A stretch of DNA of 64,000 bases. Origin: Reclinomonas americana ATCC 50394. Its lineage: Eukaryota; Jakobida; Jakobea; Jakobida. The stretch lies in the NCBI GenBank assembly GCA_048213135.1, contig PS015010.1, positions 372,001-436,000 of the forward strand, in the 5' to 3' direction. Below, one piece after another: positions 55,738 to 62,122 of the stretch. The notes beneath the pieces are model-generated. The model was given only the letters and a program-made list of their open reading frames with translations, had not been told where the DNA came from and did no database searches. The position numbers were made by a program, and so were the translations under genes. The stretch's first letter is position 1. Each line of letters opens with the position of its first letter.

Positions 55738-55935
55738 ATGAAAAAAGTAATCTTAGCTCTGGCAGTTGTATCTGTATCTTTTGCAGCTTGCAACAGCGGC
55801 GACAAAAAAACTGAAACTCCTGCAACTGATTCTCCTAAAGTAGAAACTCCTGCTGTTCCAGTTGATACCGCTACTAAAGCTCCAGCTGACACTGCTGCTA
55901 AAGCCCCAGTTGCTGACACTGCCGCTAAAAAATAA
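55738..55935 (+). CDS. Small Ala/Pro/Thr-rich lipoprotein
   Basis: 65 residues. Lipoprotein signal MKKVILALAVVSVSFAAC (lipobox FAA-C, Cys18). The rest is low complexity, with K-T-E-T-P, T-A-T-K-A-P and D-T-A-A-K repeats. Codon usage is strongly skewed to GCT, ACT, CCT and GTT, unlike the GCC/GGC-rich neighbours, which suggests strong expression. Divergent from the ECF sigma operon and ended by its own terminator. Besides the ECF-like box, a TAATTTTA -10-like element lies at 55710-55717. Confidence 0.75.
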   Translation: MKKVILALAVVSVSFAACNSGDKKTETPATDSPKVETPAVPVDTATKAPADTAAKAPVADTAAKK

Positions 55936-56020
55936 TTTTTTTATAGCAACATAACCGGTCCCGTTGCTTGTCGTTAACCGGTTAGCATGAAAGATTTTCA
56001 TATGGCAAGCAATCGTTGAA

Positions 56021-56052
56021 GCCCCGCTTACTCCTAAGCGGGGCATTTTTTT
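56021..56052 (+). terminator. Terminator of the small lipoprotein gene
   Basis: GCCCCGCTTA (56021-56030) / TAAGCGGGGC (56035-56044), 4-nt loop, then ATTTTTTT. Confidence 0.93.
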
Positions 56053-56154
56053 GGGGAAGTCTGAATTCAAAAGTGAAAATTCAAAATGGTGTCCGGGGCC
56101 GCAGCGTTCTTCGTTATTACCAGTCTTCCTATATTCCTGATCTGAACTGGGATT

Positions 56155-56247
56155 TGCATATCCACACATCCACAAATCTGCACATCCACCCATCCGCACA
56201 TCAGCATATTCGCACATCCACTCATTCACACACCCGCACATCCACAT
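56155..56247 (+). repeat. Degenerate CACATCC array
   Basis: About a dozen imperfect 7-9 bp units (CACATCC, CGCACAT, CATCCAC and variants) over 93 bp, directly before the promoter of the aromatic cluster. Together with the AAAATTCAAAA-type units at 56063-56087 it fills most of the 350-bp gap 55936-56290. Confidence 0.7.
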
Positions 56248-56254
56248 AAAACTT

Positions 56255-56285
56255 TTTGTTTTTTCAAACGGGTTACCTACTTTTG
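56255..56285 (+). promoter_or_regulatory. Promoter of the aromatic amino acid cluster
   Basis: TTTG (56255-56258), exactly 19 nt, TACTTTTG (56278-56285): a full match to the Bacteroidota housekeeping promoter. Transcription should begin at about 56290, at or within 1-2 nt of the leader peptide ATG at 56291. Confidence 0.85.
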
Positions 56286-56290
56286 TTTCA

Positions 56291-56371
56291 ATGACGACCA
56301 AAAACACCAATACCTGGTTTTATTTTTACTACTATTTTACCAATAGGCCGGGTACCTGTGTTATCAACTGA
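56291..56371 (+). CDS. Aromatic leader peptide of the pheA attenuator
   Basis: 26 codons from ATG 56291 to TGA 56369-56371. Codons 9-16 read W-F-Y-F-Y-Y-Y-F: eight consecutive aromatic codons (1 Trp, 3 Phe, 4 Tyr) at 56315-56338. The rest is rich in Thr and Asn (start MTTKNTNT). It sits between a perfect promoter and a terminator just before pheA. Such a run is far beyond chance and is the hallmark of transcription attenuation leaders. There is no room for a Shine-Dalgarno site, so it is probably read from a leaderless mRNA. Confidence 0.88.
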   Translation: MTTKNTNTWFYFYYYFTNRPGTCVIN

Positions 56372-56428
56372 AATATCAACTAAATAACATACTGAAGTCC
56401 CGGCACCAATTGCCGGGACTTTTTTTTT
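56311..56428 (+). promoter_or_regulatory. Ribosome-mediated attenuator (segments 1-4) with terminator
   Basis: Segment 1 UACCUGG (56311-56317, holds the Trp codon) can pair with segment 2 CCGGGUA (56348-56354) in 7 pairs including one G-U. Segment 2 GCCGGG (56347-56352) can instead pair with segment 3 CCCGGC (56399-56404) as antiterminator. Segments 3 (AGTCCCGGCA, 56396-56405) and 4 (TGCCGGGACT, 56411-56420) form a perfect 10-bp terminator stem followed by eight Ts (56421-56428). A ribosome stalled on the aromatic codons covers segment 1, frees 2 to pair with 3, and lets transcription enter pheA. Confidence 0.87.
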
Positions 56429-56432
56429 GCAT

Positions 56433-57260
56433 ATGCATAAAAAGATCGCGATACAAGGCTTTGAAGGCTGCTTTCACCAGGAAGCTGCCCGGCAGTTCTA
56501 TGGTAAACAGGTAAACGCCGTATGCTGTGGCAGTTTCAGGGAACTGGTAAAGAAAGCGTCCCTGAAACAGGATACCGACGCGGCCGTGATGGCTATTGAG
56601 AACTCCATTGCCGGAAGCATATTGCCCAACTACGGGCTGTTACAAAAAAGTCAGCTCCGCATTGTGGGCGAAGTGTACCTGCAGATCAGGCAGCACCTCA
56701 TGGTTAACCCCGGTGTGCAACTGAATGACATCCGTGAAGTGCATTCACATCCCATGGCGCTGTTGCAATGCAGCGATTTCCTGGATAAGCATGGTTTCAA
56801 ACTTGTGGAAACGGAAGACACCGCCCTCAGCGCCCGCCATGTACAACAACACAGGAGCCGACATATTGCCGCTATTGCCGGGCGGCTCGCCGCTGAATTA
56901 TATGGACTGGATATCATCGCGCCGAACATCCACACACAAAAAAGCAATTACACCCGGTTCCTCGCCCTGGAAAGAATACAGGAAGCAAAGCCTGTTGAAG
57001 GAGCTAATAAAGCGTCGGTTAATTTTTTTGTAAGTCATACCCGTGGCAGCCTCGCTAAAGTACTTACGCGTATCGCTGATGCAGGCATCAACCTGAGCAA
57101 ACTGCAGAGTATGCCTATTCCGGGCACAGACTTCAGTTACTCCTTCCACGCCGACCTGGAATTTGAGGAAGAAAAACAATTACACGATACCATAAAAACG
57201 ATACAACCCCTGGTACAGGAACTGCTTGTGCTGGGCGTATACAAAAAAGGAAAACGATGA
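56433..57260 (+). CDS. pheA: Prephenate dehydratase
   Basis: 275 residues from ATG 56433 (a TTG two codons earlier is inside the terminator T-run). Makes phenylpyruvate from prephenate. Dehydratase domain 1-~180: IAIQGFEGCFHQEAA, AVMAIENSIAGSILPNYGLL, EVHSHPMALLQCSDFL and the catalytic N-Y-T-R-F-L-A-L. The ACT domain (about 190-265) has GSLAKVLTRIADAGINLSKL, but the usual E-S-R-P Phe-binding motif reads Q-S-M-P here, so feedback inhibition by Phe may be altered. No chorismate mutase is fused; that activity is with the DAHP synthase downstream. The stop overlaps the next start (ATGA). Confidence 0.95.
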   Translation: MHKKIAIQGFEGCFHQEAARQFYGKQVNAVCCGSFRELVKKASLKQDTDAAVMAIENSIAGSILPNYGLLQKSQLRIVGEVYLQIRQHLMVNPGVQLNDIREVHSHPMALLQCSDFLDKHGFKLVETEDTALSARHVQQHRSRHIAAIAGRLAAELYGLDIIAPNIHTQKSNYTRFLALERIQEAKPVEGANKASVNFFVSHTRGSLAKVLTRIADAGINLSKLQSMPIPGTDFSYSFHADLEFEEEKQLHDTIKTIQPLVQELLVLGVYKKGKR

Positions 57261-58426
57261 ATACGGCCAAACGACTGAACGGAACAGGGGAATACTATTT
57301 TTCGCAGAAACTGCGGGAGATCGACGCGTTGAATGCAGCCGGCAAACAGGTGATCAACCTGGGCATCGGCAGCCCCGACCTGCCACCGCATCCTGATGTG
57401 ATCGCCGCATTGCAGGAAACAGCTGCCCGTTCCGATGTACACGCCTACCAATCCTATAAAGGTTCACCGGTATTGCGTAAAGCATTTGCAGACTGGTACC
57501 GTCAGTGGTATGATGTGGAACTTAATCCTGATACAGAAATATTACCGCTCATCGGCAGTAAGGAAGGTATTATGCACATTTGTATGACCTACCTCGATGA
57601 AGGGGATGGCGTATGGATACCCAACCCGGGTTACCCGACCTATAAAAGTGCCGCTACACTTGCCGGTGGTGTTTGTTATGGTTATGATCTTTTGGAAGAG
57701 AACCAGTGGCAACCGGATCTGCAGCAGATGCAGCAACAGCTCGATGGCGGGCTGCCCATCAAACTGATGTTTGTGAACTACCCGCATATGCCGACAGGCA
57801 AACTGCCCGGCCGGGAAATATTTGAACAACTGGTGGCTTTTGCCGCGGCGAATAAGATTTTGCTTGTGCATGATAACCCTTACAGTTTTATCCTGAATGA
57901 TCAGCCAGTGAGCCTGCTGTCGGTAAACGGGGCAAAGGATCATGTAATAGAGCTGAACTCGCTCAGTAAAAGCCATAATCTTGCCGGGTGGCGGGTGGGC
58001 GTACTGTGCGGTGCGGCGGAGCGTATTAATGAGATATTGCGTTTCAAAAGCAATATGGACAGTGGTATGTTCCTGCCCGTGCAACTGGCTGCCGCGAAGG
58101 CATTGGCACTGGGTACAGACTGGTTTGAACAACTCAACCAGGTATACCGGGAACGTCGCGAAAAAGTATTTGAATTGCTGGAGACGGTTGGTTGTGTGCC
58201 GGGAAAAGAGCAGGCCGGTTTGTTTGTATGGGCAAAGATACCCGGAACTTACGCTGATGCCTATGCGCTGAGTGATGAGATATTGCAGAACGCTTCCGTA
58301 TTCCTTACCCCGGGTGGAATATTTGGAACTAACGGTAATGGATACATCAGGATCAGTCTTTGTGCAACTGTTGAAAAAATTGAAGAAGCCATCCGCCGGA
58401 TCAGGAATGCCGGCAATAAAAACTAA
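57257..58426 (+). CDS. Class I/II PLP aminotransferase, probably for aromatic keto acids
   Basis: 389 residues. Fold type I aminotransferase: QVINLGIGSPDLPPHPDVI (about 32-50), AYQSYKGSPVLRKAFADWY, the LVHDNPYSFI loop with the PLP-contacting Asp (about 202-211), and the PLP lysine in LNSLSKSHNLAGWRVGVLCG (about 234-253). Close relatives are called aspartate or LL-diaminopimelate aminotransferases. Between pheA and tyrA, with ATGA overlap at the start, it most likely aminates phenylpyruvate and 4-hydroxyphenylpyruvate, or prephenate. Confidence 0.9.
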   Translation: MNTAKRLNGTGEYYFSQKLREIDALNAAGKQVINLGIGSPDLPPHPDVIAALQETAARSDVHAYQSYKGSPVLRKAFADWYRQWYDVELNPDTEILPLIGSKEGIMHICMTYLDEGDGVWIPNPGYPTYKSAATLAGGVCYGYDLLEENQWQPDLQQMQQQLDGGLPIKLMFVNYPHMPTGKLPGREIFEQLVAFAAANKILLVHDNPYSFILNDQPVSLLSVNGAKDHVIELNSLSKSHNLAGWRVGVLCGAAERINEILRFKSNMDSGMFLPVQLAAAKALALGTDWFEQLNQVYRERREKVFELLETVGCVPGKEQAGLFVWAKIPGTYADAYALSDEILQNASVFLTPGGIFGTNGNGYIRISLCATVEKIEEAIRRIRNAGNKN

Positions 58427-58431
58427 AGGAT

Positions 58432-59271
58432 ATGCAGGTAACAATAATAGGTATCGGTTTAATTGGCGGGTCTATGGCCCTGGCATTGAAGGAAAAGGGC
58501 ATTGCCACTCATATTACGGGTGTGGATGAAAACCCGGTTCACCGCCAGCGGGCGATGGAACTGGGCCTGGTAGATGAAGTGGCTGTGCCGGAAGTAGCAG
58601 TGCCCCGCGCCGACCTGGTCATACTGGCCGTACCCGTGAACGCCGCTGAAAAACTGGTCTTACCCATGCTGGACCTTGTTGAAAGACAGGTGCTGATGGA
58701 TGTAGGTTCAACCAAACAGCAGTTATGCTCTTTACTGGCCGGTCATCCCAAGAGGGGAAGGTTTGTAGCCACGCACCCCATGTGGGGTACAGAGCACAGC
58801 GGCCCGGATGCAGCGGTAACCGGGGCTTTCAGGAATAAGGCTGCCGTAATTTGTAATCGTCAGGATAGTGATGCGCAGGCTGTAGAGATGGTGGAAGAGT
58901 TGTACCGGAAACTGGGGATGCATATTCTTCATATGGATGCCGCGTCGCATGATCTGCATGCAGCTTATGTAAGTCATATTTCACATATCACTTCGTTTGC
59001 CCTGGCGAATACCGTACTGGAAAAGGAAAAAGAAGAGGACACCATTTTTGAACTGGCCAGTGGTGGTTTTGAGAGTACCGTGAGGCTGGCAAAAAGTAAC
59101 CCGGCCATGTGGGTGCCGATATTTATGCAGAACCGGGAGAATGTACTGGATGTGCTGAATGAACATATTTCGCAGCTGAAAAAGATCAGGAGCTGCCTCG
59201 AAAAAGAAAACTATGATTACCTGCAGGACCTGATCATGCAGGCCAACCAGATCAAAAGAATATTAAAATGA
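58432..59271 (+). CDS. tyrA: Prephenate dehydrogenase
   Basis: 279 residues. NAD(P)-binding start MQVTIIGIGLIGGSMALALKEKG, then VDENPVHRQRAMELGLVD, LVILAVPVNAAE, DVGSTKQQL and the substrate region THPMWGTEHSGPDAA (catalytic His about 112-119). The C-terminal helical domain contains AAYVSHISHITSFALAN. No ACT domain is attached, so Tyr control may lie in the attenuator. Starts 5 bp after the aminotransferase gene and overlaps the GNAT gene by 4 bp. Confidence 0.95.
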   Translation: MQVTIIGIGLIGGSMALALKEKGIATHITGVDENPVHRQRAMELGLVDEVAVPEVAVPRADLVILAVPVNAAEKLVLPMLDLVERQVLMDVGSTKQQLCSLLAGHPKRGRFVATHPMWGTEHSGPDAAVTGAFRNKAAVICNRQDSDAQAVEMVEELYRKLGMHILHMDAASHDLHAAYVSHISHITSFALANTVLEKEKEEDTIFELASGGFESTVRLAKSNPAMWVPIFMQNRENVLDVLNEHISQLKKIRSCLEKENYDYLQDLIMQANQIKRILK

Positions 59272-59723
59272 GTGAAAATGTAATATACAGGCAGGCTGTA
59301 TCAGCCGATATCCCCCAGATACAGGTGGTCCGGCATTCCGTTAAAGAGAACCAGTTGTCGGACCCGTCGCTGGTACCCGACAGCGATGTGGAGGATTATA
59401 TCAACCGCCGCGGCCGGGGCTGGGTAGGTGAAGTTGATGGAAGGATCGTTGGGTTTTCGATTGCCGACCTGGTCGATCATAATGTGTGGGCTTTATTTCT
59501 TCATCCTGATTTTGAGGCCCGGGGTATTGGCAAGGAGTTGCACCGGCTTATGATGGACTGGTATTTCGGGCAGACGAAGGATACGATCTGGCTGGGTACG
59601 GCCCCTGCCAGCCGTGCTGAAACCTTTTACCGGATGCAGGGTTGGAAAGAGGTGGGAAAGCATGGGGACGAAGTGAAGTTTGAGATGGCGTATGAGGATT
59701 GGAATAAGGTTGACATCTCCTGA
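59268..59723 (+). CDS. GNAT-family N-acetyltransferase
   Basis: 151 residues. Acetyl-CoA site in LHPDFEARGIGKELHRLMMDW (R-G-I-G motif about 85-88), preceded by VGFSIADLVDHNVWALFLHPDF (beta 4) and followed by LGTAPASRAETFYRMQGWKEVG (beta 6-7). Its ATG overlaps the tyrA stop by 4 bp, so it is translationally coupled to aromatic synthesis genes although its substrate is unknown. The last codons are part of an inverted copy of the 20-bp repeat found downstream. Confidence 0.9.
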   Translation: MSENVIYRQAVSADIPQIQVVRHSVKENQLSDPSLVPDSDVEDYINRRGRGWVGEVDGRIVGFSIADLVDHNVWALFLHPDFEARGIGKELHRLMMDWYFGQTKDTIWLGTAPASRAETFYRMQGWKEVGKHGDEVKFEMAYEDWNKVDIS

Positions 59724-59907
59724 ATAACGAGATGTCAACCGGAAATAGCCGGAAATAAAAAGGCGATTTTGCTTAAGTGATTAATTATCAATAGGTTGGA
59801 TTTTTGAGGAGGTAAAAATTGCTCTATTATTAGACCGAGATGTCAACCGAATCAGGAGATGTCAACCTAAATCAGGAGATGTCAACCTGAATTAAGAGAT
59901 GTCATCC
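59708..59907 (+). repeat. GAGATGTCAACC repeat array
   Basis: GAGATGTCAACC (or one-base variant) occurs in direct orientation at 59729, 59837, 59856, 59876 and 59896; the last four have a period of 19-20 bp. One inverted copy (59708-59719) covers the end of the GNAT gene and forms a perfect 12-bp hairpin with the first direct copy (loop 9 nt). The wider unit is about TCAGGAGATGTCAACCT(A/G)A. In each direct unit an AGGAG- or AAGAG-like stretch runs straight into ATG-TCA-ACC. Lies in the probable 5' leader of the DAHP synthase gene. Confidence 0.85.
59768..59799 (+). promoter_or_regulatory. Candidate internal promoter before the DAHP synthase gene
   Basis: TTTG (59768-59771), 20-nt spacer, TAGGTTGG (59792-59799; 7 of 8 TAnnTTTG positions). 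Would place the four-unit repeat array in a leader of about 190 nt. Confidence 0.5.
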
Positions 59908-59994
59908 TGCCCATCAATGCACAAACGTACAAGTGAGTGACACAACCGCTGCTGAATAAAGAACGGCAGTTGGTAACATAAAAATTAATTTTAC

Positions 59995-61083
59995 ATGCAA
60001 ACAGCAACCCAATCAATGAAAGAGAGTGTACAGGAACTCTGGCAGAAAAAGCCGCTTATCATCAGCGGCCCCTGCAGCGCAGAGACAGAACAACAGGTAT
60101 TGGACACCGCCACGCAGCTGGCAGCAACCGGGCAGGTAGATATGCTTCGTGCCGGCATCTGGAAACCCCGCACCAAACCCGGTATGTTTGAAGGCATCGG
60201 CACAAAAGGTCTGCCCTGGCTTTTACAGGCCAAAAAAATGACTGGTCTGCCTACAACAGTAGAGGTAGCCACTGCCAAACACGTGGAAGACGCCCTGCAA
60301 TTTGACGTGGATGTATTATGGATCGGTGCCCGCACCACGGTAAATCCTTTCAGCGTGCAGGAAGTGGCCGATGCCCTCCGCGGCATTGATATTCCCGTGC
60401 TCATCAAAAACCCCATCAACCCCGATCTCGAACTGTGGAGCGGTGGTATTGAACGGCTTCAAAAAGTGGGGCTTCAGCAGGTAGGTATGATCCACCGTGG
60501 TTTCTCGGCTTATGGCAATACGCAATACCGTAACGCACCCATGTGGCACCTGCCCATAGAAATGAAACGCCGGTTCCCGGGCATGCCCCTCATTTGTGAT
60601 CCTTCGCACATCTGCGGTAACCGTACACTCCTGCAGGACATTGCACAAAAAAGTATTGACCTCGATTTCAGCGGACTGATGCTGGAAAGTCATATCGACC
60701 CCGATAATGCCTGGAGCGATGCCAAACAACAGGTAACTCCCCAGCGCCTGTCGGAATTACTGGGCAGCCTGCTGTGGCGCAACGAGGTAAGTACCGAAGA
60801 AGAATTCATTACGGCCCTGAGCACTTTACGTGAACAGATCAACCATATCGATGATGAACTGCTTACCCTGCTGGGGCAGCGGATGAAGATCGCCGACCGT
60901 ATCGGTGAATACAAACGCAGTAACAACATCACCATCCTGCAAACCAACCGGTGGAATGAAATACTGGAAAGAGCATTCCAGAAAGGAGAGTTGCTGGGAC
61001 TGAGTAAAGAGTTTATCGTAAAATATTTTGACGCGGTGCACCTGGAAAGCATCAGTCACCAGAACCGGATCATGAACACCTAA
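59995..61083 (+). CDS. Bifunctional DAHP synthase / chorismate mutase
   Basis: 362 residues. N-terminal KDO8P-synthase-like type I-beta DAHP synthase (1-~260): PLIISGPCSAETEQQ, LRAGIWKPRTKPGMFEG, IGARTTVNPFSVQEVA, IKNPINPD and HRGFSAYG, PLICDPSHICG. C-terminal AroQ-type chorismate mutase (about 272-360): LREQINHIDDELLTLLGQRMKIADRIGEYK and LERAFQKGELLGLS. Joins the first step of the shikimate route with the first step of the Phe/Tyr branch, matching a cluster that contains both pheA and tyrA. Confidence 0.95.
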   Translation: MQTATQSMKESVQELWQKKPLIISGPCSAETEQQVLDTATQLAATGQVDMLRAGIWKPRTKPGMFEGIGTKGLPWLLQAKKMTGLPTTVEVATAKHVEDALQFDVDVLWIGARTTVNPFSVQEVADALRGIDIPVLIKNPINPDLELWSGGIERLQKVGLQQVGMIHRGFSAYGNTQYRNAPMWHLPIEMKRRFPGMPLICDPSHICGNRTLLQDIAQKSIDLDFSGLMLESHIDPDNAWSDAKQQVTPQRLSELLGSLLWRNEVSTEEEFITALSTLREQINHIDDELLTLLGQRMKIADRIGEYKRSNNITILQTNRWNEILERAFQKGELLGLSKEFIVKYFDAVHLESISHQNRIMNT

Positions 61084-61092
61084 AACAGGTCT

Positions 61093-62121
61093 ATGCAAAA
61101 AAGCGAATACCTGTTTCCCGGCAAACAGGTCACCCATCACTGCTTTGGAGAGATTGAACAGCTGGAATTGTTGTACCCAAAGGAGCGGATCGTCGTCATA
61201 ACGGATACGAATGTACGCCGTTCTATAGGTAACCGCCTGGATGGATGGCGCATGATCGTGATCGAGCCCGGTGAAATACAAAAGCAGCAGGGTACTGTTG
61301 ATCATATCATCGGCGAACTGGTAAAGCTGGAAGCAGACCGCGATACCTGCATCATTGGAGTGGGTGGTGGCGTAATAACGGATATCGCAGGTTATGTGGC
61401 GGGCATCTATATGCGGGGTTTGAATTTTGGTTTTGTACCCACCAGCATACTCGCAGCTGTTGACGCGTCGATGGGTGGTAAGAATGGTATTGACAGGGGA
61501 TTGTATAAAAATCTTGTGGGACTGATCAGGCAACCGCCGTTTTTGCTGACCGATCTTTCACTGCTGAAAACTTTACCGCAGGAAGAATGGGTGAATGGTT
61601 TCGCGGAGATCATCAAACACGCCGCGATCAAAGACGAAGAGCTGTTTGAAGAACTGGAAAAGACTTCCCTGGAAACTTACCAAAACGATGAAGAAGCTTT
61701 ACAAAAGCTGATCGGCAGAAATGTAAAGATCAAAATGGGGGTCGTAACCCGCGACGAAACAGAACAGGGAGAAAGAAAACTCCTCAACTTCGGACATACT
61801 TTCGGGCATGCTGTCGAAAACCTGTACAACCTGCCGCACGGACATGCAATCAGCATAGGTATGAACATGGCGGCGGTATTATCTGAACAACTCAATGGGT
61901 TTTCTCCGGATAGTAAACTGCGCCTGCAACAATTGCTGACCCGCTATGGTTTACCCGTGTCTTACCCTTATGAAAAAGAAAAATTGCTTGACCTGCTGAA
62001 AATGGATAAAAAGCGCAGGCAGAACAGCATTCATTTTATTTTACTCAACCGTATTGGAGAGGCCGTTGTGCAACCTATTGCCATCGACAGGCTGTACCAA
62101 TTATTAAACGATCATTTATAA
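61093..62121 (+). CDS. aroB: 3-dehydroquinate synthase
   Basis: 342 residues. NAD and zinc-dependent enzyme making dehydroquinate from DAHP. Motifs: IIGVGGGVITDIAGYVAGIYMRGL (about 93-116), VPTSILAAVDASMGGKNGID (about 115-134), FAEIIKHAAIKD (about 173-184, metal Glu) and LNFGHTFGHAVE (about 233-244, metal His). Starts 9 bp after the DAHP synthase gene and ends 1 bp before aroA. Confidence 0.96.
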   Translation: MQKSEYLFPGKQVTHHCFGEIEQLELLYPKERIVVITDTNVRRSIGNRLDGWRMIVIEPGEIQKQQGTVDHIIGELVKLEADRDTCIIGVGGGVITDIAGYVAGIYMRGLNFGFVPTSILAAVDASMGGKNGIDRGLYKNLVGLIRQPPFLLTDLSLLKTLPQEEWVNGFAEIIKHAAIKDEELFEELEKTSLETYQNDEEALQKLIGRNVKIKMGVVTRDETEQGERKLLNFGHTFGHAVENLYNLPHGHAISIGMNMAAVLSEQLNGFSPDSKLRLQQLLTRYGLPVSYPYEKEKLLDLLKMDKKRRQNSIHFILLNRIGEAVVQPIAIDRLYQLLNDHL

Positions 62122-62122
62122 C

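Noticed and set aside
56269-56276. GGGTTACC as a third ECF sigma site
   Set aside because: It lies in the spacer of the perfect housekeeping promoter of the leader peptide, and 16 nt downstream there is GACGACC, not a TAT(A/T)AAT box.
59837-59907. CRISPR array
   Set aside because: Units are about 12-20 bp with almost no spacer between them and no cas genes nearby.
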